Below, piece after piece: positions 1 to 44,575 of a stretch of DNA of 64,000 bases. The translations under genes and the position numbers were made by a program. The notes under the pieces are model-generated. The model was given only the letters and a program-made list of their open reading frames with translations, was not told the origin of the DNA and searched no databases. Source of the stretch: Amorphochlora amoebiformis (Eukaryota > Cercozoa > Chlorarachniophyceae); the NCBI GenBank assembly GCA_054601695.1, contig BAAHQB010000190.1, positions 1 through 64,000 on the forward strand. The letters run 5' to 3'. How positions within the stretch are numbered: position 1 is the stretch's first letter; each line of letters opens with the position of its first letter.

Positions 1-1857
1 CTAACCCTAACCCTAACCCTAACCCTAACCCTAACCCTAACCCTAACCCTAACCCTAACCCTAACCCTAACCCTAACCCTAACCCTAACCCTAACCCTAA
101 CCCTAACCCTAACCCTAACCCTAACCCTAACCCTAACCCTAACCCTAACCCTAACCCTAACCCTAACCCTAACCCTAACCCTAACCCTAACCCTAACCCT
201 AACCCTAACCCTAACCCTAACCCTAACCCTAACCCTAACCCTAACCCTAACCCTAACCCTAACCCTAACCCTAACCCTAACCCTAACCCTAACCCTAACC
301 CTAACCCTAACCCTAACCCTAACCCTAACCCTAACCCTAACCCTAACCCTAACCCTAACCCTAACCCTAACCCTAACCCTAACCCTAACCCTAACCCTAA
401 CCCTAACCCTAACCCTAACCCTAACCCTAACCCTAACCCTAACCCTAACCCTAACCCTAACCCTAACCCTAACCCTAACCCTAACCCTAACCCTAACCCT
501 AACCCTAACCCTAACCCTAACCCTAACCCTAACCCTAACCCTAACCCTAACCCTAACCCGACACCCTAACCCTAACCCTAACCCTAACCCTAACCCGACA
601 CCCTAACCCTAACCCGACACCCTAACCCTAACCCTAACCCTAACCCGACACCCTAACCCTAACCCTAACCCGACACCCTAACCCTAACCCTAACCCTAAC
701 CCTAACCCTAACCCTAACCCTAACCCTAACCCTAACCCTAACCCTAACCCTAACCCTAACCCTAACCCTAACCCTAACCCTAACCCGACACCCTAACCCC
801 ACACCCTAACCCGACACCCTAACCCGACACCCTAACCCGACACCCTAACCCGACACCCTAACCCTAACCCGACACCCTAACCCGACACCCTAACCCGACA
901 CCCTAACCCGACACCCTAACCCGACACCCTAACCCTAACCCGACACCCTAACCCGACACCCTAACCCGACACCCTAACCCGACACCCTAACCCTAACCCG
1001 AAACCCTAACCCTAACCCTAACCCTAACCCGACACCCTAACCCTAACCCTAACCCTAACCCTAACCCTAACCCTAACCCTAACCCTAACCCGACACCCTA
1101 ACCCTAACCCTAACCCTAACCCTAACCCTAACCCTAACCCTAACCCTAACCCTAACCCTAACCCTAACCCTAACCCGACACCCTAACCCTAACCCTAACC
1201 CGACACCCTAACCCTAACCCTAACCCTAACCCTAACCCTAACCCTAACCCTACACCCTAACCCTAACCCGACACCCTAACCCGACACCCTAACCCGACAC
1301 CCTAACCCTAACCCGACACCCTAACCCGACACCCTAACCCTAACCCGACACCCTAACCCTAACCCGACACCCTAACCCTAACCCGACACCCTAACCCTAA
1401 CCCGACACCCTAACCCTAACCCGACACCCTAACCCGACACCCTAACCCGACACCCTAACCCTAACCCGACACCCTAACCCGACACCCTAACCCGACACCC
1501 TAACCCTAACCCTAACCCGACACCCTAACCCGACACCCTAACCCTAACCCTAACCCGACACCCTAACCCGACACCCTAACCCGACACCCTAACCCTAACC
1601 CGAAACCCTAACCCTAACCCTAACCCTAACCCTAACCCTAACCCTAACCCTAACCCGACACCCTAACCCTAACCCGACGCGACACCCTAACCCGACACCC
1701 TAACCCGACACCCTAACCCGACACCCTAACCCGACACCCTAACCCTAACCCGACACCCTAACCCTAACCCTAACCCTAACCCTAACCCTAACCCTAACCC
1801 TAACCCTAACCCTAACCCTAACCCTAACCCTAACCCTAACCCTAACCCTAACCCTAA
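1..1857. repeat. Telomere, (CCCTAA)n with CCCGACA variants
   Basis: The first 558 bases are uninterrupted CCCTAA hexamers. After that, hexamers are interspersed with the heptamer CCCGACA, seen mostly as single units or short alternating runs, plus rare forms such as CCCGAAA, CCCCACA and CCCTACA. The last stretch before 1857 is pure hexamer again. The C-rich strand reads away from position 1, so this is the left chromosome end and the G-strand is TTAGGG. A pure distal part and a variant-rich proximal part is the usual arrangement where telomerase maintains the tip and older repeats drift. The exact length is limited by the assembly. Confidence 0.99.
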
Positions 1858-2191
1858 TATATGGATTGAGTTTGAATCGACATTGCATTCTTTTGTTATT
1901 GAAACTTGTAACTAGTACTAGTAGTAGTAGAACTGGAGGTAGGTAATACTTGGCCAGATTTTTTTGCGGTACCTAGATTATCTAGATCATCTACATTAAT
2001 TCATTTTTCTAGTTCCTTTTTTGTCTTCAAAAATTGTCTGACTAGTTTCAGTCACAATTTGGCGTGGTTTTTAGATTCTGGATTTATAGTTTGTTATTGT
2101 AGCGTATAGATAAAGAAATATATCTAGTAGATATTAGCTAGATTAGATATTGAGGGGATACTTGTAGATCCTGGAGGCCGGAACCTGATAC
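1858..2191. other. Subtelomeric spacer and reductase 3' flank
   Basis: This is unique AT-rich sequence between the telomere and the stop codon of the reductase. It contains many CTAG/TAGT words but no open frame or RNA gene that I can recognise. It must include the 3' untranslated region of the reverse-strand reductase, so that gene ends only about 330 bp from the telomere repeats. Confidence 0.7.
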
Positions 2192-3038
2192 CTACTTAGA
2201 TGCCAGTAGATCAAACTCATCATCCGTGAGCTCGAAGGAGAACAAGGAAAGGTCTTCTTGTAAATACTCCTGTGTTGAGAACAAATTACATATGCTGTTG
2301 AACATCAAATTTGATACAAAACTCAGACATTAGAACCATACGTACCTTCTTCAGGGCCGCAGTGACAAAGATGCTTCCGGCTTGGAGAACCCAACGGAGC
2401 GCTACCTGTGCTGCGCTAACTCCGTGGGAATTCGCGATGTTCTTCACGTCCGGGTCGTTCAGCACGTCGACTCCAGAAAGACCGCCCAAGGGACTCCATG
2501 CTTGGTAGGTGATGTTGTGCGCCTGCGTGGGATCGAGGTCGGACAAAACATTTTAATTTGAATTCGGGGTTAACAATAGAAACACAGCATGGCACACATC
2601 TCCTCCGGCTATTAAATTGAAAACATACCTTGCAGTACTGCAGCGTTACGTCGTCATGCTTTCCAATGGAAAATTGACATTGGTTCACAGCTGGCGGGAT
2701 GGTGGAGTGGTTGAGAATGTACTCGAGGTCGTCGCTCTTAAAGTTCGAGACACCCACAGCCCTCGCGGTGCCTTGTTGGACCATTTTTTCGATCTCCAGG
2801 TAGGTCGCAAGAGACTGTTCCTTGGTCTTGCACGGCCAGTGAACAAGCATGAGGTCAATGTATCCGACTCCCAGCAGTGACAGATCGCGTGCAATGTTGG
2901 CCGTAGTGTTCCACCAGTCCGGTTGGCAGGTTATGTTGTAAAAACTAATCCGTATGTGCAATATTTATGTATTGCACATGTAAATGCATCTGTATAGTAT
3001 TCATGCGATACATGCGTAAACACACACACACACACACA

Positions 3039-3130
<92 letters not shown>

Positions 3131-3191
3131 CATACACACGCACTCTCTCTCACACATACACACACATATATATATATACACACACACACAC

Positions 3192-3246
<55 letters not shown>

Positions 3247-4412
3247 TGCATTACATATTTTTCATTGTAGTGCACACCATGGTTGATTTCGATAGTTGCA
3301 TTGAGTGTTAGAGAGAATGTGCTATTTGAGCACATGCTATTTGAGCACATGCTGACCTGTCGATTGGAGGGCAGCAGGGAACCTTGGTAGTTACAAAAAT
3401 GTCTTCACGTGAGATCCCAGACGACCTTGATTATGCAACAATAAAGACAAACTGCCACAAAACTTTGCCCAACGAGCTTGATTATCAAATAATATAAAGA
3501 CAAACCGCCACAAAACTTTGCCCAAGGTGTAGCATACGCAAATATCTGTGCTTTCAGGTATGGGGGTTGTGGTACATGTCTCATATATGTCGTTCAGTGT
3601 GGTCACCTGACTGCTTTGCCGACTTCGATCTGGACATCATCGCCGTATAGAAGAGCTGTGTCGAGCCCACGCCCGCCCAGCGACATAAACAGGCTGTAGT
3701 TTGACGGCTTGCCGTGGACTCCGCCTGTAGATTTGTCATAACCATCAAAATCCTCCTCCTTCTCGTCCACTGTACTTTTCATACTGTATGTAGTGTTTTC
3801 CGGTACCGAGGTTCACACTGGGCATCATGACACCGGGCGCGATCTCCACACTTTTTTCCACCCGACGGTCAACATACTCGAAAACGCACATAAAAAAACA
3901 TAATATCACACTCGACGACACCACTATCCAGATGTCGGCCATGCAAGAACACAACATCACACTCGACACCAGTATCCGGATGTCGGCCATGGAAAAACAC
4001 AACATCACACTCGACACCAGTATCCAGATGTCGGCCATGCAAATACACAACATCACACTCGACACCCTATCCAGATGTCGGCCATACAAAAAATTGTGGA
4101 TTATAGAAATATGCATGTATGCACACATACACATTACAAATACATATGTATCTAATTTTGGATAGCGGAGGTCGGGGGGGTGGTAGAGCATGTTTTTGAG
4201 CACGGAGTTTTGAGACACGGAGAACGGAGTTCGGACACTGAGTTGAGACCTTCTGCAGACCCCGAAGACTGGACACCAGAGGCTAGACACCATCCATGAC
4301 ACAATAGAGAAAGTACAATCAAACTCACCGAAACCGCATAAGCTTGGAAGCAAACTTGCATCCACAGCAACACGCTCAAACCCATCTTCATCTTCGGACA
4401 CATTCCTTCCAT
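2192..4412 (-). CDS. Aldo-keto reductase with N-terminal signal-like segment (7 exons)
   Basis: Exons on the reverse strand: 4329-4412, 3807-3876, 3607-3724, 3357-3425, 2629-2944, 2346-2522, 2192-2269. All junctions are GT-AG, phases agree, and the sum is 912 nt (303 aa). The product is an NAD(P)H-dependent aldo-keto reductase fold (TIM barrel). The four catalytic residues are visible in order: Asp and Tyr in [10 protein letters not shown], Lys in FVTTKVP, His in LMLVHWP. Other family landmarks are [22 protein letters not shown] and a C-terminal [15 protein letters not shown] segment. The first exon encodes a hydrophobic [19 protein letters not shown], which resembles a signal peptide, so the enzyme may enter the secretory pathway; that is inference. 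The substrate is unknown. An 82-nt intron (3725-3806) resolves an apparent frame break after PSVNL. One intron carries the TA tract near 3043-3123, another a 53-bp tandem duplication. Confidence 0.92.
3421..3527. repeat. 53-bp tandem duplication covering a 3' splice junction
   Basis: Two adjacent near-identical units, each running CTTGATTAT ... AAACTTTGCCCAA, lie in the reductase intron 3426-3606. Read on the gene strand, the unit begins at the true acceptor (ATAATCAAG followed by exon GTCGTCTGGG). The second copy retains ATAATCAAG followed by CTCGTTGGG, a decoy acceptor with a few bases of exon-like sequence. Confidence 0.8.
3877..4328. repeat. Reductase intron 1 with ~50-58 bp minisatellite
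   Basis: The first intron holds about four tandem units containing ATGTCGGCCATGCAA and AACATCACACTCGACACC (roughly 3900-4090), followed by unique sequence to the donor GTGAGT at 4328. The array touches the 3' end of the intron. Its unit shares TCGAG with the acceptor junction, but the match to the junction is weaker than in the other introns of this window. Confidence 0.7.
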
Positions 4413-4503
4413 TTCTTCTCCACGTGCCCAAGCCTCTTACCAGGGGTGACATGTCTGAGTGACAAGATTCGAGATTTCGGATCATTCGGTGGCCCCGTCT
4501 CAG
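4413..4503. promoter_or_regulatory. Short divergent intergenic region
   Basis: Only 91 bp separate the reductase ATG (reverse strand) from the proposed methyltransferase ATG (forward strand). If both starts are right, this segment must hold both 5' leaders and at least part of a shared bidirectional promoter. I see no recognisable TATA or initiator element. The methyltransferase start is the less certain of the two. Confidence 0.45.
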
Positions 4504-15964
<11,461 letters not shown>

Positions 15965-16186
15965 GAGACATCACCTTCACCTTCTAGACCTACACCTATG
16001 AGTCCTGGTGAGGACGAAAAACGGCGCCACGCAGAGTCTCGATCATAAGGTCTAGAAGCTAAGGTTAGCTAGTCTCTAGAGTCTAGTAGAAGCACCAGGA
16101 TCCGTTTGTGTAATTACGCTAACTTTTTTTATTCTCTTCTTATACCTAGATACATGTGTATCTTATTAGTAGAATATATGTATCTA

Positions 16187-16236
<50 letters not shown>

Positions 16237-16520
16237 TAAATATTACATCTACTAGAGTATTTGTAATTACTAATTATGTGAGTCTAGTTGAAGAGTATCT
16301 AGAGTATACATTGTACTGGACAGGACTGATAGCCGAAAAATAATACTTCTAATTAACCCTATGCCTGGCTGCCGTTATGTAGATATGAAAAATTGAGTAG
16401 TATCTATGTATAATGACGTGCGATATGTATCTAGTTGTATCCGTAGACGGTTACTAGAGTACTAGTATAGGTTAATTATCATAGTACGTACTAGTGTCTA
16501 GAATGTATGTAACACGGATT
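15965..16520. other. Intergenic sequence after the methyltransferase
   Basis: Unique AT-rich sequence with one TA tract at about 16190-16235. It is rich in CTAG/TAGT words like the spacer next to the telomere at 1858-2191. I see no open frame or RNA gene. It ends directly at the interstitial telomere-like array. Confidence 0.6.
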
Positions 16521-16938
16521 AAGCTCCCTAACCCTAACCCTAGCCCGACACCCTAACCCTTAACCTAACCAGACACCCTAACCCGACACCCTAACCCTAA
16601 CCCGACACCCTAACCCTAACCCGACACCCTAACCCTAACCCGACACCCTAACCCTAACCCGACACCCTAACCCTAACCCTAACCCTAACCCTAACCCGAC
16701 ACCCTAACCCGACACCCTAACCCGACACCCTAACCCGACACCCTAACACCCAACACCCGACACCCGACACCCACACCCGACACCCGACACCCGACACCCG
16801 ACACCCGACACCCAACACCCGACACCCGACACCCGACACCCGACACCCGGTACCCAACACTGTACACCCGACACCCGACACCCGACACCCGACACCCGAC
16901 ACCCGATACCCGACACCCGACACCCGATACCCTAAACT
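16521..16938. repeat. Interstitial telomere-like array
   Basis: CCCTAA hexamers mixed with CCCGACA heptamers (about 16526-16745) pass into a run of heptamers CACCCGA/CACCCAA with occasional CCCGGTA and CCCGATA (about 16745-16930), ending in CCCTAAACTTAACCGTAACCCG. The orientation is the same as the terminal telomere. The heptamer run is more homogeneous in the variant form than anything in the terminal array. Confidence 0.95.
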
Positions 16939-17152
16939 TAACCGTAACCCGTAGAATTTAAATGTTTCCAAAGAATAGCCTTGAATCGTAGATGACCATT
17001 CGCGGCCGCGTAGAATGGATTTTCTTTTAATACATCAGCGAAAATATGTGCCTATCCATGTGGTCGAAGCAGAATGTGCTGTACATATATATGTACATTT
17101 TTTATATATGTTTGTATGTGTTAGTATATATATATATATATATACATATATG

Positions 17153-17183
<31 letters not shown>

Positions 17184-17192
17184 GTGTGTATG

Positions 17193-17232
<40 letters not shown>

Positions 17233-17313
17233 ATTATGTTCGTATATATACGCTATCATGTGAATGATGTGACATACATCATATGGTGAATTTATGCACA
17301 CACACACACACAC

Positions 17314-17361
<48 letters not shown>

Positions 17362-17444
17362 TATATATATATATATATATATACATACATACATATATAT
17401 ATATATATATTTATGATGATATACATATATCTATTTACACACAT

Positions 17445-17502
<58 letters not shown>

Positions 17503-17609
17503 GTAAATATAATATTGCTCTATATACACTGTGTGTATATATATATATACATTGTTGTATATCATGTATACTATGGTATAGAAACACGCATTTACAGCAT
17601 ATTTATATG

Positions 17610-17673
<64 letters not shown>

Positions 17674-17711
17674 ATATCTACTATGATATATATATATATA
17701 TATATATATTT

Positions 17712-17745
<34 letters not shown>

Positions 17746-17841
17746 ATAAAAAACATGTATAAGAGAATATTGTTACGCATTACATAAAATATTGCATTAA
17801 TTTGCATACATGTACTAGATCAGTACATATATATATTTATA

Positions 17842-17879
<38 letters not shown>

Positions 17880-18400
17880 AGAAACCAGTATAATATATAA
17901 CGATACTATACTATGATATATGTGTATGATCATAGTATATTAATCATTCCACATATCATGATACATATCGATATATATACATACTAGTATCATCATTCTA
18001 CTTTTTCCGAATCGATCATCTCATTAGAGTATAAGCCTAATCATTACTAAATCATAGCCTGCGGTATATTTAGCACGGTGTATATATATTCAATCATACG
18101 GTATTGATTACATGTACACTGTGTACCTCCATGTCTAATGTAGTAAATGTACGATAAGTCCAATGTGAGAGTCTCGAATCTCGGAAATCCAAGATAATGA
18201 ATCAATCATTACTCAGCATTATTTTCCCAGCAACGAATAGTAAAATCGGATTCCAAACTAACCCGATTCGAATGCTCCATAGTTTGGCAGAATGGTTGTG
18301 TTCGAATGGTTTTGGTGGTATTCGAAAGTCTATTCATTGACAGTGATATCTGTATATTCAGTAGTACTAGAAGTACGTGGTTCTCATACTAATTTAACAA

Positions 18401-18473
<73 letters not shown>

Positions 18474-18920
18474 TATGATGGAGTACTAATATATGTATGT
18501 ATATATATATATATATATAAATATATATAAATATATATATACATATATATACATGTATATGTATATTATGATTTAGTACTACTCTTTTGTTGACAGTTGT
18601 TGCATGAATCACTTGCAGTCATAAATTTAAGTTATGTTATTCTGACGGTCACGTCGATGTGATATGCATCCAGGGTACATCACTAGGCAAGCACCCCCAA
18701 CTCATCAGCAAATCCGCTGCCTGATTTGTACACGGACTTATATGTACATCATCATATCATATCAACTTCTTTCAACATCTTTAATACATCTACTAGATTA
18801 ACATCAGTTACCTCATCAATATATATATATATATATATCTATCTATATATATATAATGTATATATGATACATGATCTATCTATCTATCTACATATATATA
18901 TATATATGTATATGTATATG

Positions 18921-18954
<34 letters not shown>

Positions 18955-18981
18955 TGTTCTCTAATAATAATAATGATAAAG

Positions 18982-19068
<87 letters not shown>

Positions 19069-19108
19069 AGTGCATAGAAACGTATAGATAAAGACGTATA
19101 TCCATTAG

Positions 19109-19144
<36 letters not shown>

Positions 19145-19181
19145 CATATGTACATTTAATATATATATATATACATATAGG

Positions 19182-19212
<31 letters not shown>

Positions 19213-19224
19213 GTATATACATTG

Positions 19225-19266
<42 letters not shown>

Positions 19267-19387
19267 TATAGCCTTTGTATGTGTGTATGAAGAGTGATAT
19301 ATGTTTGTATATTTATAAACATAACAATATTTGTGTATGGGGAAATGCACATTATATCATCATAATTAAAGTATATCGATACATATA

Positions 19388-19425
<38 letters not shown>

Positions 19426-19555
19426 TGTATGTGTATATAAATATATACATTATCTTTGTATGTATGTATATGTGTGTGTTTTCATATTTACAAATACATA
19501 CACACATATATATATGTGTGTACATGTATACATATATATATATAGGTATATATAC

Positions 19556-19596
<41 letters not shown>

Positions 19597-19716
19597 GATA
19601 TATATTTATGAATATATATTTTATATATGTATATATGTATATATACATATATATATATATGTATATATATATGTATATGTACAAATACATATACGATATA
19701 TATATATATGTGTATA

Positions 19717-19779
<63 letters not shown>

Positions 19780-19808
19780 TTATATATATATATATATATA
19801 TATGTTTT

Positions 19809-19883
<75 letters not shown>

Positions 19884-20119
19884 TGTATCTTTGATTCATA
19901 CCAATGCATGTAAGGTTTAGTGTCTAATGTATACATGTCTGTATGCATATGGATGTATGCAATCTGTATTGTAAGCTTTAGTGTCTAATGTATACATACC
20001 TGTATGCATATGGGTGTATGCAATCTGCATTGTGTCATATATGTATCTTTGTATGTGTGTATATGGATGTACGTAACTTGCACATGCTAATTTTGTATTT
20101 GTAGCATATATATACATAC

Positions 20120-20198
<79 letters not shown>

Positions 20199-20341
20199 AA
20201 CATACATTCTATATGTACGTAGATGTATATGTAATATTACATGTGATTCTATGCATAATTTGTGTGACTATAAATTTGAAATATAATATGCAGCATGTTT
20301 ACATATATAAATATATATATATATTATTGTGTTTAATATGA

Positions 20342-20373
<32 letters not shown>

Positions 20374-20389
20374 TTATATTAATTTTTTT

Positions 20390-20423
<34 letters not shown>

Positions 20424-20459
20424 ACATATATGAGTGCATATATATATATTTATATTAAT

Positions 20460-20503
<44 letters not shown>

Positions 20504-20548
20504 ATATATGAGTGCATCTATATTTATATATAAACATATCTGAATATA

Positions 20549-20599
<51 letters not shown>

Positions 20600-20691
20600 G
20601 TACGTATGTATATACATACATATCATACTCACACACACACATGTATACATATGTATTATGTATATTATATGTATGTATATATTTATAAATA

Positions 20692-20726
<35 letters not shown>

Positions 20727-20770
20727 TATGTAAGATTAAATGTATGAGTGGATAGTCGTTATGATTATGT
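16939..20770. other. TA-rich intergenic spacer between convergent genes
   Basis: TA blocks (about 17110-17880, 18400-18560, 18815-19300, 19380-19880, 20115-20590, 20650-20730) alternate with unique AT-rich sequence (about 17880-18400 and 18580-18815). A minisatellite at about 19900-20100 repeats TTTAGTGTCTAATGTATACA plus CTGTATGCATATGG-like units. The short frame at about 17015-17090 looks unlike a gene and I leave it unassigned. Nothing else is evident. Confidence 0.6.
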
Positions 20771-29468
<8,698 letters not shown>

Positions 29469-29650
29469 ATTTCTGGTGGGGATTACGGATAGAAACCGGA
29501 AATACCCGGCAGTTACAGTTGGTAGCGCACATACAGATAGCGCCCGGTAATAACAGAAGATAACCCCCTCGTGACGAAAAGATCCAGCGAGTCCGTCCCG
29601 CAAAGAGGAGCCGACATCCCGACGCCCGGAGAAAGCATTTTGTACTGAAA
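29469..29650. promoter_or_regulatory. Divergent kinase/aldolase promoter region
   Basis: The segment has 182 bp between the two start codons and is notably less AT-rich than the introns. It must contain both 5' leaders. No TATA box or other known element is evident. A shared bidirectional promoter is inferred from the spacing. Confidence 0.5.
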
Positions 29651-35392
<5,742 letters not shown>

Positions 35393-36226
35393 GAGACGAG
35401 GGGTTATGGACGATTCGCCAACTTGGTATAAATGTACGTATTCGTGTACGTATACGTACTACCAGCACATCTCATCTTGACGGATCTAATCGATCATCGC
35501 CGGCTGCCTAGCTGCATCTAGTGCATAGCCTGAATCTACTAAACGGTGGCGCAGTAGTACGGTCACCCTAGTCACTGAGTAGACGTAGTAAGCAGTGCTA
35601 ACCACACATATCATACGGTCTAGAACATCTAGAATATTGCCTCAGTGATGCTTACGTGCCTATATATGCGCGCGGTAAACTTGAAAATCTGATGAATGTG
35701 AAAATATTTCCTAGCTGGATACATAGATATATATATATATATATATATATATATCTAGATATATATATATATATATATGTGTGTATATATATATATATAT
35801 GTAATATCATAAGTTATGCCTGATGTAGTTATTCGTATCCGGCGTATCAGTGATGTAGTACGTACCACCTAGACCACGATATCTACTAGATCTAGTGATT
35901 CGGTATATCTAGTATATACACACACATATTACATATCATGGTGTAGTATTTAAATATTTATTTTTATATATATCATGGTTTTTTTATTACCATCATCTAG
36001 TCATGTGTGACGTATATCTAGATATATATTTGTGAGTATATGTACTCTGATGACTGATGATGATATATCATGGCTCGTGATGATATATTATTCGACTCAT
36101 GAGTCATGATGATATATCTAAAATTAAATACGATAATAATAAAAAAAATACACCACGGCACATGCTTACTCTAAATATATATGTATACACAGTATTACAG
36201 TATTACACACACAGCATATAGTACTA

Positions 36227-36272
<46 letters not shown>

Positions 36273-36578
36273 CTAAACTTTGACGCTTAACGCGTATGAG
36301 TTGTGAGTGAATCTACACTGCAGGATTTAATTAGTTAATATCACTTGAATACCAGAACAACCTAGACAACGCTCAATTCAAAAAAATATCAGCCGTGATT
36401 AATATTCGTACTTAGAATGCTGTTCACCTGAGAATAGTACCATAACATATGCCAACTGCAACCAGTAGCAATGTAACACATTTCAAGCTGCGAAGTAATT
36501 ACAGCTAATAATTCATTTCTTTAGGGTAATCAATCTCTAAGGATGTCGGTGATGATGAGTTTTGGTTCGGTTGATTGG
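35393..36578. other. Intergenic region between convergent aldolase and glycosyltransferase
   Basis: AT-rich unique sequence with TA tracts at about 35728-35800 and 36230-36270 and a ~30-bp TGATGATATATCATGG-type repeat (about 36050-36120). It should hold both 3' untranslated regions. I see no open frame, RNA gene or clear polyadenylation signal that I can defend. Confidence 0.6.
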
Positions 36579-42438
<5,860 letters not shown>

Positions 42439-43096
42439 GGGATGGAATATGGGTCCCGCTTGCGAGCTGTGGTTGTGGCTGTAATTGCGCGAAGCTGAGT
42501 TGTCAGGAGGTAGTTCTGACTCCTGAGAGCCGACTATTCATCGTGAACAAAAAGCAGTTTAGGAGATTCTACTTACCGCCAAATTGAAGTTCTTCAGCTT
42601 ATCCAATAAAATTAGGTGAAATCGATTCCCAGTGCTGCTCGAGACTTGGACTTTCAGCAACGTCTGAATGTGGGTGCCACTGGGTGGGGTACACCAGATT
42701 GTAAGAAGTCCAAAACCCCCCTCAATTTTGTGAAATTCGTGAATTCACACCATCTTTTTTCCAGAAAATATCCTTGATCCTTCCTGGGCCAGATTTTTCT
42801 CGCATGTTTCAATGATGTGCTCATTCATATTCAGCATTCGGCTGCATTCGGCTGCATTCGGCTGCATTCGCGTGTACGTAAAGATTCTAATCTAAATCCG
42901 GTACATTCCCAACACCACTACTATGCATACATGTACACGCGATGATCACGAAACTTTCGGTTGGCTGATCAGATTTTACATCTTTCACATCTGAGGATTT
43001 GACCCCTGAGGTTTTGACGTCTATTATTTTGACATCTGAGGTATTTTGTTGTGCTGCAAGTTTAGCAAGAATTTTGAGCAGAGACATTCTAGACAT
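42439..43096 (-). CDS. Possible 5' exons upstream of the glycosyltransferase
   Basis: The exon containing the signal-anchor is open upstream to a CTCAG acceptor giving ESELPPDNSASRNYSHNH before the hydrophobic segment. It could be joined in phase to an exon at 42577-42663 (LLKVQVSSSTGNRFHLILLD, donor GTAAGT) and to one at 42751-42837 (ATG then LNMNEHIIETCEKNLAQEGS). A further open segment starts at an ATG at 43086 (LLKILAKLAAQQ, then VKTSGVKSSDVKDVKSD). Its splice to the next piece could not be resolved in phase. These may be an N-terminal cytosolic extension of the glycosyltransferase or a separate small gene. A short GCAGCCGAAT array (42836-42870) sits between them. Confidence 0.4.
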
Positions 43097-44028
<932 letters not shown>

Positions 44029-44575
44029 TATATACATCCAAGTGGTGATAGACAGTGTCGATGTTTGATATCGTCTCCTCGGTCTGCAATACCTTCATTC
44101 CCATTCTGAATCGCTGTTCCCGATGCTTTTGCGATGCTTCTGCGATGCTTCTGGGATGCTTCTGGGATGCTCTTGTGATGCTTCGGTGCTTGCGCGATGC
44201 TTCTGTGATGCTGCCTTGATGTTCCGTGAATGGTCTCGAGACGCCCTGAGCATGATTCCACGGTGAACGACTCAGATGCTCACGGCAATCCACAATCACG
44301 CAAAATAATGGCGATATTGGCATATCGACGATATCGTCTCTAATATCTCAATCGGAAACAATCAAGCCCTTGGCAGTAACCGGAATCCCTGCATCACATA
44401 CCAATGTTGCCCTTGGTGTTAATACCCTTAAGGTCAAATAAGTAACGGATGGCTCTGGCATTGATGAGATTTGGGCGAAAGTATCTCACTTTCGTCGGAA
44501 ACGATCACGAGCGCTGGAGCCCAAACACTTTCCCACGCACACACTGCAACTGCGTAAAACCAAACAGCTTCCCAG

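Noticed and set aside
3725-3806. Apparent frameshift disrupting the reductase after PSVNL
   Set aside because: An 82-nt GT-AG intron in phase 1 restores a family-like sequence (NLGG, then [13 protein letters not shown]), so the gene need not be broken.
15990-16025. Hammerhead-ribozyme-like string (TATGAGTCC, loop TGGTGA, GGACGAAA)
   Set aside because: Stem II and GAAA are present, but the invariant CUGAUGA core lacks a G (CTATGA), and I could not pair convincing stems I and III.
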